Shown here piece after piece: positions 35,382-43,938 of a stretch of DNA of 64,000 bases (position 1 is the stretch's first letter; each line of letters starts with the position of its first letter). The translations under genes were made by a program, and so were the position numbers. The stretch is taken from positions 1-64,000 of the forward strand of contig JAJDEP010000012.1 of the NCBI GenBank assembly GCA_029259715.1, given 5' to 3'. The notes under the pieces were generated by a model that was not told where the DNA came from, did not search any database, and saw only the letters and a program-made list of their open reading frames with translations. This stretch comes from Planctomycetota bacterium (GTDB lineage: Bacteria; Planctomycetota; B15-G4).

Positions 35382-35423
35382 ACGAGCCCGCTGGCACGCG
35401 AGTGCCCGCGGGCTCGTTCGTTT
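35382..35423 (+). terminator. Rho-independent terminator
   Basis: A 16-bp stem with one mismatch (35382-35397 with 35402-35417), loop GCGA, followed by TCGTTT. Located 46 bases after FG-GAP paralogue 1. Confidence 0.85.
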
Positions 35424-35437
35424 GGCATCCCCACGGT

Positions 35438-35513
35438 GAATTCGCTGCTCAATCACCGGCTCCTTCCAGCCGCGCTTCATATCAACCTAGATTGTTGAAT
35501 GAAGAGCGAATTC
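35438..35513 (+). promoter_or_regulatory. Possible three-way-junction leader RNA before FG-GAP paralogue 2
   Basis: GAATTCGCT at 35438-35446 is the exact complement of AGCGAATTC at 35505-35513 and encloses two hairpins: CGGCT/AGCCG (35457-35472, loop CCTTCC) and CTTCAT-a-TCAAC with GTTGAATGAAG (35475-35504, one bulge). The second abuts the closing stem. This is the geometry of a three-way junction. It lies 144 bases upstream of the GTG of the next gene. No known riboswitch consensus was recognised. About 25 bases further, GGCAACTTGCC followed by CTTTTT could act as a weak terminator that also pairs with the AAGGGG after it. Confidence 0.42.
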
Positions 35514-35657
35514 GCAGGCAGATCGCCGTTCTGTTCATTGGCAACTTGCCCTTTTTCAAGGGGGTCGTAGCCTTGGGTACTGGCTGCTGTATTGGCCACC
35601 GCAAGAGTGCCACCCATCTGCTGTTGCCATCGGGGTGGAGCGAAAAAGGAGACTGCC

Positions 35658-37412
35658 GTGCGCACATTGTTCTTGGCCCTCGCGGCCACCGTTCTCATCA
35701 CGAGTCCCGCGCTCGCGCAGGACCTGCCTCCCGACCTGGTCATCGTGGAGAGCCTCGTCGAGTCAGGCGAGCTCATGACGGACACCAAGGCCTCGCGGGA
35801 CGTCGTCATCGAGGACTTCGATAACGACACCAACCTCGACATCTTGTTCGCCAACAAGAACCAGACGAACGACATCTTCTGGGGTGATGGTGCCGGCGGA
35901 TTTACGAAGGGCGTCTCCGGAATCAGCGGCACCCTCCTCTCGGAAGTGCGCGACTCTCGGGGCCTGGCCGTCGCTGACGTGGACGATGACGGCGACCTGG
36001 ACATCTTTGTTGCCAACTCTTCCGGCCAGGAAAACGCTCTCTTCATCAACCAGACGGCGGCTCCCGACAACAACCCCCGCGTTTTCATCGCGGACCCCGA
36101 CGACACCTTTGACGGCGAGCTCGAGATTTCTCGCCAAGGCGTGTTCTTCGATGCGGACAACGACTGCGACCTCGATCTTCTGGTCACCAACTTCAGCGGG
36201 CAGAACAACGCCCTGTACATCAACCAGCTCGACCCGGGCTGTGGTGGTGGAGGCGACGGCGGCGGCGGCGGTCCGCTCTTCGTCCGTGCCGATGCCGTCC
36301 TTGCTGGTGACATCGTCGACGACGGCGGAAACTCCTATGGAATCGCAGCCGGCGACATTGACAGCGACGGCGACATCGACGTCTACATCTCGAACCACAG
36401 CGGCATCGTGTGGACTGCCGGCGACCCCGGCCCCCAGCCGGTCGTACCGGGCTTCCTCTACCGCAACAACACCATCAGCACTCCGCCTCCCCCGGGCGGC
36501 ATCACGCCACTCTTCACGCGTGAGAACGTGGCCCCCTTCACGACCGACATGGGCAACTCCATGTGCGCCGAGTTCGCTGACTTCGACGACGACGGCGATC
36601 TCGATCTCTTCGTTGGTCAGACTCATGGCCGCGCGGACTGGCTCTACAGGAATCAGGGTGGCGACGGTCCCGGCACCGAGGGCGAGTTCGTGCGTGTGAT
36701 CGTCGGCCGCCTCGGCGTCGATCGCGGCGAGAGTGCGGGCTGCCTCTGGGTCGACATCGACGACGACGGCGACCTCGACATGCTGCTCGCCAATCGCAAT
36801 GCCAACGGCACGACGATCTCGGACAAGCGCAACATCCTCTACCTGCAGGTCTCGGAGACGCAGATTCCGCGACAGGCCTTCGGGCCCTTGGCCGGCGACA
36901 TTACGATCCTTGACGATTCTTATGCGGTAGCCGTCGGCGACCTGAACAAGGACGGTCAGCTGGACGTGGTCTTCGCCAATCAGGGCGAGGTCAACAGTGT
37001 GCTTCGGAACGACGGTCGGCAGTGGACCGACCAGGGCGGACGTTCGACGGTGAATCTCGCGCCTCGCTTCGGCTGGAAGGGCAACGTCATCGAGACCGAG
37101 GACAATCAGCTCCGCCTCTTCGGTGGCGAACCGAACTCGCTGGCCGGCATCGTCGGCAACCTCCTCGCGGACCCGGTGCCGCTGCTCGGCGGGACACTCA
37201 TCCCGGCCTTGCCGTGGCCCCTCGACCCGGTCGTGTTCGCCACGGATGGCTCCGGCGACATCGACATTCCCATCACCGTCGGCCCCGGCCTCGCCAGCCT
37301 GGGCGGCGGAATCGAGCTCTTCATGCAGTGGATCTGCGCTGATGCCGGAACGCCGGCCGGCCTTTCGCTGTCGAACGCCGCGAGAGTTCGTCCGTCACTG
37401 ATCACCCCCTGA
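35658..37412 (+). CDS. Secreted FG-GAP/VCBS repeat protein, paralogue 2
   Basis: 584 residues: signal peptide (LFLALAATVLITSPALAQ), FG-GAP blades to about 450 with calcium loops (DVDDDGDLDIFVAN, DIDSDGDIDVYISN, DFDDDGDLDLFVGQ), a short Gly-rich insert near 200, and the shared C-terminal module (PLLGGTLIPALP, IELFMQWICADA, LSLSNAARV). GTG start with AAGGAG six bases upstream. Same order of blades as its neighbours, including a two-cysteine blade with DADNDCDLDLLVTNF. Confidence 0.82.
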   Translation: MRTLFLALAATVLITSPALAQDLPPDLVIVESLVESGELMTDTKASRDVVIEDFDNDTNLDILFANKNQTNDIFWGDGAGGFTKGVSGISGTLLSEVRDSRGLAVADVDDDGDLDIFVANSSGQENALFINQTAAPDNNPRVFIADPDDTFDGELEISRQGVFFDADNDCDLDLLVTNFSGQNNALYINQLDPGCGGGGDGGGGGPLFVRADAVLAGDIVDDGGNSYGIAAGDIDSDGDIDVYISNHSGIVWTAGDPGPQPVVPGFLYRNNTISTPPPPGGITPLFTRENVAPFTTDMGNSMCAEFADFDDDGDLDLFVGQTHGRADWLYRNQGGDGPGTEGEFVRVIVGRLGVDRGESAGCLWVDIDDDGDLDMLLANRNANGTTISDKRNILYLQVSETQIPRQAFGPLAGDITILDDSYAVAVGDLNKDGQLDVVFANQGEVNSVLRNDGRQWTDQGGRSTVNLAPRFGWKGNVIETEDNQLRLFGGEPNSLAGIVGNLLADPVPLLGGTLIPALPWPLDPVVFATDGSGDIDIPITVGPGLASLGGGIELFMQWICADAGTPAGLSLSNAARVRPSLITP

Positions 37413-37574
37413 CGGCTGCAAACGACGCTCAGGTCACGCGGAAGCAAGCTCGCTGCGGATCAGCCCATCGCAGCAGGCCCTCGCGCGCGGCCTGAGGCCG
37501 GGCCACCAACCCATGCGCGTCGCATTGAGTGGTAAATTCCGAAGGCCCCCACTGCGGGACCGGGAGATGATCAG

Positions 37575-39332
37575 ATGATCCGAACGATGGCTTGCTTGAC
37601 CCTCTTGGCCGGCACCGCCGGCGCCTTGCAGGACTTTCCGCCGGAGATGTTGCTCGAGTCGGCCGAGCTGGCGACGTTCACGGACGGTGCTGCTTCCTCT
37701 CGCGATCTCCACGTCGCCGACTTCGACCTCGACGAGATCCTCGACGTGCTCGTGGTCAATCGCAACGAGGTCAACTCGTTCTCGTGGGGCACCGGCTTCG
37801 GAGGCTTCGAGGCGGGCACCGCGGCCGAGACCGGCCCGCTGCTGAGTGACATCAAGGACTCTCGCGGCGTCGCCGTCGCCGACGTCGACGGAGATGGCGA
37901 CCTCGACGTCTACGTCACCCACTCGTCGAATCAGACCAACGACCTCTACCTCAATCTCGCCGCCGCACCCGATTCTCAGCCACGGGTGTTCTCCAAAGCC
38001 GGATTCGACCCCGCGGGCCCCACGGTCACCGACGTGGACAACTCGCGCCGCGCGCTGTTCTTCGATGCCGACAACGATTGCGACCTCGATCTCTTCGTCG
38101 CCAACTTCAACGGGCAGGACAACCGGCTCTACCTCAACACCCTCAACCCCGGCTGCGCCACCGATGCGGGACGGCGCCCGGATGGTGGCGGCCAGCCGCT
38201 CTTCGTGACGGCGCGACCGGGAACGGGCGGCACCATCGTGACGGACGGGGGCAACTCCTATGCGAGCGCCGTCGGCGACATCGACCGCGACGGTGACCTC
38301 GACCTCTACGTCGCCAACCACAGCGGCGTGCCCTGGCAGATCGGTGATCCGAACCCTGCCGCGCTGGCGCCGGCGTTCTTCTACCGCAACAACACCGTGG
38401 GAGGACAAGTCGCCAGTCCGATGTTCTCCCGCATCAACTCAGGCCCCGTCGCCACCCAGGCCGGCAACGCCCTCTGCGCCGCTTTCGCCGACATCGACGG
38501 GGATGAGGATCTCGACCTCTTCGTGGGCCAGACCCATGGCCAGCCCGACCGCCTCTACATCAACCAGGGCGGGACCCAGAACGGCACGCTCGGTACCTAC
38601 AACCGCATCGTGCTCGAATTCCTCGGCCGCGATCGCGGTGAGACCTCGTCCTGCCTGTGGATCGACATCGACGAGGACGACGACCTCGATCTGGTGGTCG
38701 GTCGCCGGAGTGCCTTCGGCCCCTCGAAGATGCCCAACGCGCTGTACCTGAACGTCGGAGGGATCCTGCTGCCGCGTCAACGTTTCGGCCCCTTGAGCGG
38801 CCTCGACGGCCCGGCCGATGACGACACCTACGCCGTCGCCGCGGGAGATCTCGACGAAGACGGGGCCGTCGACCTGGTCTTCGCCAATCAGGGCCAGGCG
38901 GGCGAGGCGAACGGCTACCTCCGCAATCGCGGACGACAGTGGGAGAACCTCGAGCCCGCTTTCCAGAAAGGGGGCGGCACGACGATGCTGCCCGGCCTGG
39001 GCGGCGTCGCCCCGCTGCTGGGCACTCGCGGCAACATGATCGCCGGCAAACAGGTGTTCATGGACGTCGGCGATGCCCGGGCGCTGATGCCCTTCGTCGT
39101 GGTGATCGGCATCACCCAGGACCCGATCCCGCTCGGCGGCTTCACGTTCATCCCGCAGATCGACGTCGTGATCCCGGGCATGACGGACGCCTTCGGCGAG
39201 GGCTGCGTCCGCAGGATCATGCCTGCGGGTATCCCGTTCCTGTTCGAGTACTTCATGCAGGCGCTGGTCGCCGACGACGCTTCGGTGACGGGTTACTCGG
39301 CCACCAACGCGATCAAGGTGCGCACGCCGTAG
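37575..39332 (+). CDS. Secreted FG-GAP/VCBS repeat protein, paralogue 3
   Basis: 585 residues with a short signal peptide (MACLTLLAGTAGAL), FG-GAP blades with calcium loops (DVDGDGDLDVYVTH, DADNDCDLDLFVAN, DIDRDGDLDLYVAN, DIDGDEDLDLFVGQ) and a diverged form of the C-terminal module (IPLGGFTFIPQ, FLFEYFMQALVADD, YSATNAIKVRTP). GGGAG lies before the ATG. It resembles paralogue 2 more than paralogue 1 in blade order (both have the NHSG blade and FVGQTHG), so the latest duplication gave 2 and 3. Confidence 0.82.
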   Translation: MIRTMACLTLLAGTAGALQDFPPEMLLESAELATFTDGAASSRDLHVADFDLDEILDVLVVNRNEVNSFSWGTGFGGFEAGTAAETGPLLSDIKDSRGVAVADVDGDGDLDVYVTHSSNQTNDLYLNLAAAPDSQPRVFSKAGFDPAGPTVTDVDNSRRALFFDADNDCDLDLFVANFNGQDNRLYLNTLNPGCATDAGRRPDGGGQPLFVTARPGTGGTIVTDGGNSYASAVGDIDRDGDLDLYVANHSGVPWQIGDPNPAALAPAFFYRNNTVGGQVASPMFSRINSGPVATQAGNALCAAFADIDGDEDLDLFVGQTHGQPDRLYINQGGTQNGTLGTYNRIVLEFLGRDRGETSSCLWIDIDEDDDLDLVVGRRSAFGPSKMPNALYLNVGGILLPRQRFGPLSGLDGPADDDTYAVAAGDLDEDGAVDLVFANQGQAGEANGYLRNRGRQWENLEPAFQKGGGTTMLPGLGGVAPLLGTRGNMIAGKQVFMDVGDARALMPFVVVIGITQDPIPLGGFTFIPQIDVVIPGMTDAFGEGCVRRIMPAGIPFLFEYFMQALVADDASVTGYSATNAIKVRTP

Positions 39333-39341
39333 AGCGTCGCG

Positions 39342-39363
39342 CGGCGGGCAACCGAGCCCGCCG
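39342..39363. terminator. Hairpin between convergent genes
   Basis: CGGCGGGC at 39342-39349 pairs perfectly with GCCCGCCG at 39356-39363 (6-base loop) between the FG-GAP gene and the convergent glycosyltransferase gene. No T-run on either side. Confidence 0.42.
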
Positions 39364-39367
39364 TCCC

Positions 39368-40246
39368 TCAGCCCCGCTCGGGGACCGGGCTGCCCATGCG
39401 GCCGAGCTCGACGGTCGTCGGCCGGCGGCGGCCGCGCACCAGGATCTCGCCCATCTCGAGGGCTCGCAGGGCCGAGACCTCCCAAGCGGGCCGGTGCTTG
39501 CGGAAGTAGGCCTCGCGGCTGTCCCGCACGATGGCCTCGAGGTCGCGGTCCTGGCGCTGGCGACGATGGAGCGGGCGGTTGTGATGCACGCTCAACCGCG
39601 GATCGAACCAGGCGCGGTGGCCGGCCTGCCGACAGCGCAGGGCCAGGTCGACGTCTTCGTAGTAGAGGAAGAAGCGCTCGTCGAACCCACCCATCGCCTC
39701 GAAAACGTCTCGTCGCACGAACAGGCAGGCCCCGGTGACCCAGTCGATGGGTCGCGGACGGTCGGCCTTCAGCACGGGAGTGCGGAACAGCCGGGCCACT
39801 AACGAGCCCAGGCTCGGGAAGCTCCCACAGGACCAATCCCGGACGCCGCGGGGACACAGCACCGCGGGCCCCACCAGGGCGATGTCGTCAGGCACGCTGC
39901 CTAGAACCTCGGGCAGGGCGTCGAGCCCGCCCACGGGCAACTCCAGGTCCGCGTTGCTGAAGGCGATCCACTCACCCCGGGCCTGCTGAGCCGCCCGGTT
40001 GCCGGCCGCGCCGAAGCCCAGGTTCTGGTCGTGCTTCAGCAACGCCGCCGCGGGCGCCAGGCACCGCACGACCGCCACGGAGTCATCCCGTGAGTCGTTG
40101 TCGACCACCAGGAGTTCGGAGTCGAATCCGTGGCTGGAGAGCATTCCCAGGTTGGTCTGGAGTGAGGGCAGCAGGCAGGCGAGGTCGGGACCGTTGTCGT
40201 GTCCGACAACGATCCAAGTCAGCTGCACGGGTCCGGCTGGGCGCAT
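39368..40246 (-). CDS. Family 2 glycosyltransferase, rhamnosyltransferase-like
   Basis: 292 residues with the GT2 pattern: TWIVVGHDNGPDL, LLVVDNDSRDDSV, NLGFGAAGNRAAQQARGEWIAFSNADLELP (substrate Asp motif) and GFDERFFLYYEDVDLALRCRQAG (ED motif). This last pattern is typical of rhamnosyl- and other surface-polysaccharide transferases. No membrane helix. ATG at 40246 was chosen because the domain starts right after; an upstream start at 40330 would add an Ala/Pro-rich leader. Confidence 0.87.
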   Translation of the reverse strand: MRPAGPVQLTWIVVGHDNGPDLACLLPSLQTNLGMLSSHGFDSELLVVDNDSRDDSVAVVRCLAPAAALLKHDQNLGFGAAGNRAAQQARGEWIAFSNADLELPVGGLDALPEVLGSVPDDIALVGPAVLCPRGVRDWSCGSFPSLGSLVARLFRTPVLKADRPRPIDWVTGACLFVRRDVFEAMGGFDERFFLYYEDVDLALRCRQAGHRAWFDPRLSVHHNRPLHRRQRQDRDLEAIVRDSREAYFRKHRPAWEVSALRALEMGEILVRGRRRPTTVELGRMGSPVPERG

Positions 40247-40395
40247 GGGATGGGGCTCGTTTCTCGTCGGGACCGCGGAGGGGGCCGCGGTGCCGCCTGC
40301 AGGATGCGAGAATGAGACCCTGATTCTCAACTCTCGATCTCGATAGGAACGGTTGGAAAGGACGGACCGAGCCTTCCCACCGCTGGAGACAGACC

Positions 40396-41856
40396 ATGGA
40401 CACGAAGCACGGGCTGATCATGACAGGGCTACTGGCAGGCCTGGCCCTACTGGCTCCTGACGCCCCGGCTCAGGACGACCGGCCCGATCCTGCCCTCTCC
40501 GGCGGAGAGGCTGTCGTGGCGACATACGCCACAACCATCGAGCAGATCATCGAGGAAGCCCTCACCAAGGGGCAGGCCTACCCCCTCCTCGAAAGCCTGG
40601 TCCGCGCCGCCCCCCATCGGCTCTCCGGCTCGGCCGGCGCAGCCGACGCCGTGGCCTGGGCTCGCTCCATGATGGAGGAGCTCGGATTCCAGAACGTCCG
40701 ACTGGAACCGGTCACGGTGCCCCGTTGGGAGCGCGGCGCCATCGAACGGCTGCGCGTCGTCGCGCCGGCCACCGAGGCCATCGACCTGCCCGTCCTCGCC
40801 CTCGGTGGCTCGGTCGCCACGCCCGAGGGTGGCCTGCGGGGCGAGATCGTCGAAGTGCACTCCCTCGACGAGCTGCTCAAGTGGGGCTCCGACCTCGACG
40901 GCAAGATCGTGTTCTTCAACCGCCCCATGGACCCGCGCAACATCGCGACCTTCGACGCCTACGGCGGGGCCGTCGACCAACGCGTGTGGGGCGCGGCACG
41001 GGCGGCACCCCATGGCGCCATCGCCACCATCGTGCGATCGATGACCACCCGTCTCGACGACTTCCCCCACACCGGCGCGATGCGCTACGAGGACGGCGGC
41101 CCCCGCATCCCCTCGCTCGCGGTGAGCACCAACGGGGCCGAACACCTCTCCGCTCTGCTCAAGCGCGGCCCCGTCACCGTCGAGGTCGAGTTGGCCAGTC
41201 GTTGGCACGACGACGTCCTGTCGGCCAACGTCGTCGGCGAACTCGTGGGCTCCGAGCGCCCCGACGAGGTCGTGGTCGTGGGCGGACACCTCGACGGCTG
41301 GGACGTCGGCCAGGGCGCCCATGACGACGGCTCGGGCTGCGCCCAGTCGCTCGAATCCATCCGCCTGCTGAAATCGCTGGGCCTGCGGCCTCGCCGGACC
41401 ATCCGCTGCGTGCTCTTCATGAACGAGGAGAACGGATTGGCCGGCGCCCGCAACTACCGTCAGGAGCACGACCACGAGATGTCCCGGCACGTGTTCGCCC
41501 TCGAGTCGGATCGCGGCGGTTTCACACCTCGCGGCTTCACAACCAACGCCAACCCCGAAGCCCTGGCGGTGCTGAAGGCCATCGGCCGGCATCTCGAACC
41601 CATCGGCGCCGACCGGGTGGTCCGTGGCTCCGGCGGCGCCGACGTGAACCCGATGCAGGACGCCGGCGTCATCGTCGCCGGGTTCCTGCCCGACAGTCAG
41701 CGCTACTTCGACGTGCACCACTCATGGAACGACACCCTCGACCGGGTCTCGGCCCGTGAGCTGCAGCTCGGCGCCGCCGCCATGGCCGCTCTGCTGTACG
41801 TCGTCGCCGACATGGAGCCCCGGCTGCCCCACAACCCGGTCACCGAGTCACGCTGA
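40396..41856 (+). CDS. Secreted M28-family zinc peptidase
   Basis: 486 residues: signal peptide (LIMTGLLAGLALLAPDAPAQ), an N-terminal helical part, a PA domain inserted at about 130-270, and the M28 catalytic domain with zinc ligands in GGHLDGWD near 297, HDDGSG near 310, NEENG near 343 (catalytic Glu), ESDRGG near 370 and HHSWNDT near 441. It resembles carboxypeptidase Q/aminopeptidase-type enzymes. Monocistronic, convergent with the porin gene. Confidence 0.88.
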   Translation: MDTKHGLIMTGLLAGLALLAPDAPAQDDRPDPALSGGEAVVATYATTIEQIIEEALTKGQAYPLLESLVRAAPHRLSGSAGAADAVAWARSMMEELGFQNVRLEPVTVPRWERGAIERLRVVAPATEAIDLPVLALGGSVATPEGGLRGEIVEVHSLDELLKWGSDLDGKIVFFNRPMDPRNIATFDAYGGAVDQRVWGAARAAPHGAIATIVRSMTTRLDDFPHTGAMRYEDGGPRIPSLAVSTNGAEHLSALLKRGPVTVEVELASRWHDDVLSANVVGELVGSERPDEVVVVGGHLDGWDVGQGAHDDGSGCAQSLESIRLLKSLGLRPRRTIRCVLFMNEENGLAGARNYRQEHDHEMSRHVFALESDRGGFTPRGFTTNANPEALAVLKAIGRHLEPIGADRVVRGSGGADVNPMQDAGVIVAGFLPDSQRYFDVHHSWNDTLDRVSARELQLGAAAMAALLYVVADMEPRLPHNPVTESR

Positions 41857-41877
41857 CCCGTCGCGGCGCCCGCCCGA

Positions 41878-43308
41878 TCAGAAGTCGGTCTGGAAGCGCA
41901 GCGCCCAGATGCTGCCGTCGCCCTCGACGGCCGCGTCGTCCAGCTCGGTGCCCACGTGGTTCAGCATGATCCGCGTGTTGCGGCTGAGGTGCCAGTTGAT
42001 GCCCAGCGTGTGACTGGTCAGCTCGCCCGCCTGCACCATCTTGTCGTTCAGGTCGGTGTGGCTGATGCGGTAGGCCAACTCCCAGGCGCCCCAGCCCCGG
42101 TTGCCGGCGTCGCCGATCCACGGGTCGTTCGGGATTACGCGGCCGAACACGGCCGGGTTCTTCTTGTAGGGCCGTGATTCGCCGGTGAGGAAGTAGCTGG
42201 CGTAGGCATAGGCCGACGTGAAGTCGAGGTCCTCCATGCCGCCGGAGCGATCGAGGTCGACGCTCGCGAGCTCGGCCTGCACCGAGAAGGGACCGTCGAC
42301 GTAGGCCGCCTCGACCCCGGCGATGTCGATGCCCTCGACTCCCATGATGTCGCCGGTCTTGAGGTACTTCGGCGCCAGGTGGTTGTCGGGCCGGAACTCG
42401 TACTTCACCTTGTCGCCCGAGGGCGAGCGGCTGCTGAACGCGGCGCCCAGGTGGAGCAGGCGCTCGTTGTCAGGCTGGTAGACGGGCAGGCCGGTGAGGC
42501 GTCCCGTGAATGCCGTGGCCCCGTCCTCCGCGAAGGCCCCCTGCTTGTCGTCGTCGGCCGCGAACACACCGATGCCCGCGTAGATGCGGTCGTCCTCACC
42601 GAAGGTGTGGTCGGTGCGCAGGCCCGAGCTGCGCGACGGGGCGAACACGTTCCCGCGCTCCATGAAGGTGATGTAGTTGCTGGAGGTCTGCTCCTCGAGC
42701 CCGAAGGGCTCGTACTGCTGACCGACCGTGACGTTGTCGATGCCCGGCACCTCGTTGAAGCGGATGTAGAGGTCCTTGAACTCCGCCTCACCACCCGCGA
42801 AGTCGTATTGGGCCTTCCACGAGACCTGCTTGTTGACGCTGCCGGACGCGTACCAACGCGCGCGCCGGAACTCCGCCCCGTCCTCGAACCCGCCGATGCC
42901 GGCCTCGAGGTCGTCGTCGTGACTGCCGCTCGACATGTCGAACATGATCCGGCCACCGAACTTCAGCTTCACGTCCTCGCTCTCGACGCGCAGACCGTCC
43001 TTCCACTTGACGCTGAAGCCGGTGGTGCCGGCCGCCTCCTGGGCGTCCAGCCGGGCCTTGAGGTTCTGCAGCGTCAGGCCGAGCTCGAAGTCCGGGCCGA
43101 GGATCTGCTCGATGTTGGCCACGCGCTGGGTCAGCGCGTCGTAATCGGCGCGGCTCATGGTGACCGTGTCGCCCGCGTCGGTGCGACTTGCCGGGGCCGG
43201 CGCCGCTGCGCTGGTCGCGGGCAGCGCCGCGAACTGCGCGTGGGACTCGGGGGCCAATGCCAACGCAACGGCGAGCGCTGCGACGACCGGAGCCTGTGGA
43301 AATCTCAT
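41878..43308 (-). CDS. Phosphate-selective porin, OprP/OprO type
   Basis: 476 residues: signal peptide (VVAALAVALALAPESHAQ), a short coiled coil near 50-90 (SRADYDALTQRVANIEQIL), then a 16-18-strand outer-membrane barrel with the OprP signature (VKLKFGGRIMFDM, RRARWYASGSVNKQVSWKAQYDF, VGQQYEPFGLEEQTSSNYITFMER) and a terminal Phe. It would bring in phosphate or polyphosphate. Lies close to a PhoR/PhoB-like pair that may control it. Confidence 0.87.
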   Translation of the reverse strand: MRFPQAPVVAALAVALALAPESHAQFAALPATSAAAPAPASRTDAGDTVTMSRADYDALTQRVANIEQILGPDFELGLTLQNLKARLDAQEAAGTTGFSVKWKDGLRVESEDVKLKFGGRIMFDMSSGSHDDDLEAGIGGFEDGAEFRRARWYASGSVNKQVSWKAQYDFAGGEAEFKDLYIRFNEVPGIDNVTVGQQYEPFGLEEQTSSNYITFMERGNVFAPSRSSGLRTDHTFGEDDRIYAGIGVFAADDDKQGAFAEDGATAFTGRLTGLPVYQPDNERLLHLGAAFSSRSPSGDKVKYEFRPDNHLAPKYLKTGDIMGVEGIDIAGVEAAYVDGPFSVQAELASVDLDRSGGMEDLDFTSAYAYASYFLTGESRPYKKNPAVFGRVIPNDPWIGDAGNRGWGAWELAYRISHTDLNDKMVQAGELTSHTLGINWHLSRNTRIMLNHVGTELDDAAVEGDGSIWALRFQTDF

Positions 43309-43488
43309 CGGTTCTCTCACGTGTTGCGGGTGCGCCTTGCGGGGAACGCTCGGTCGACTCGAGGCGAGAACGACAAGAGAACCGTGACCGGTCGCAAGGT
43401 CCGCAGCATGAGAGCCTTGTGAAGAATCAATGAATTGACCGACCCGGGAAGTGCCTGCCCTTCCCGCTCACGATGGCAGACCGGCGGG

Positions 43489-43938
43489 TCAGCCTTCCAG
43501 GTCCCTTCGAAAGAGCACCGCGCGTCCCACCTCGGCATACCCCAGCGCGGCATGGGCGGCGTGGCTCACGCTGTTGCCGAGAGCGGCATCGGATGCCATC
43601 TCCGTGCAGCCTTGAGATCGCGCCCAGTCTTCGGCCGCCCGCACCAGGCGCGCACCGAGGCCCTTGCGGCGCTGATCCGCCTCGACCCACCAGCCCTCGA
43701 GGTACCCCACCGGATGGCTCTCGCAGCCCTCGGCCCACTCCCGCAGCGAGACCTCCGCCAGCCCGGCGAGTCGCCCGGCTTCGTCGACCGCCACCAGGAC
43801 GGCATTGGTGGCCGCACCCGCGAGCAGGTCCGACTGCTCGCGGGCGAGCTGCTCGCGCGTGCTGTCGGGCCACAGGCGCACGCGCATCTCGAGCCAGGCG
43901 GCTTCCTCTCCGGCACGCACAGGGCGAATGATCATCAA
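43489..43938 (-). CDS. GNAT acetyltransferase of the AAC(6') type
   Basis: 149 residues; GYLEGWWVEADQRRKGLGARLVRAAEDWARSQGCTEMASDAALGNSVSHAAHAALGYAE is the acetyl-CoA site and C-terminal half seen in aminoglycoside 6'-N-acetyltransferases. The true substrate is unknown; many chromosomal members do not confer resistance. Its first ATG overlaps the stop of the PhoR-like gene (ATGA), so it is co-expressed with the two-component pair. Confidence 0.8.
   Translation of the reverse strand: MMIIRPVRAGEEAAWLEMRVRLWPDSTREQLAREQSDLLAGAATNAVLVAVDEAGRLAGLAEVSLREWAEGCESHPVGYLEGWWVEADQRRKGLGARLVRAAEDWARSQGCTEMASDAALGNSVSHAAHAALGYAEVGRAVLFRRDLEG

Noticed and set aside
43309..43440. Possible Pho box upstream of the phosphate porin
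   Set aside because: CTTCACA and CTCTCAT words are present but spacing and sequence do not fit two CTGTCAT heptamers.
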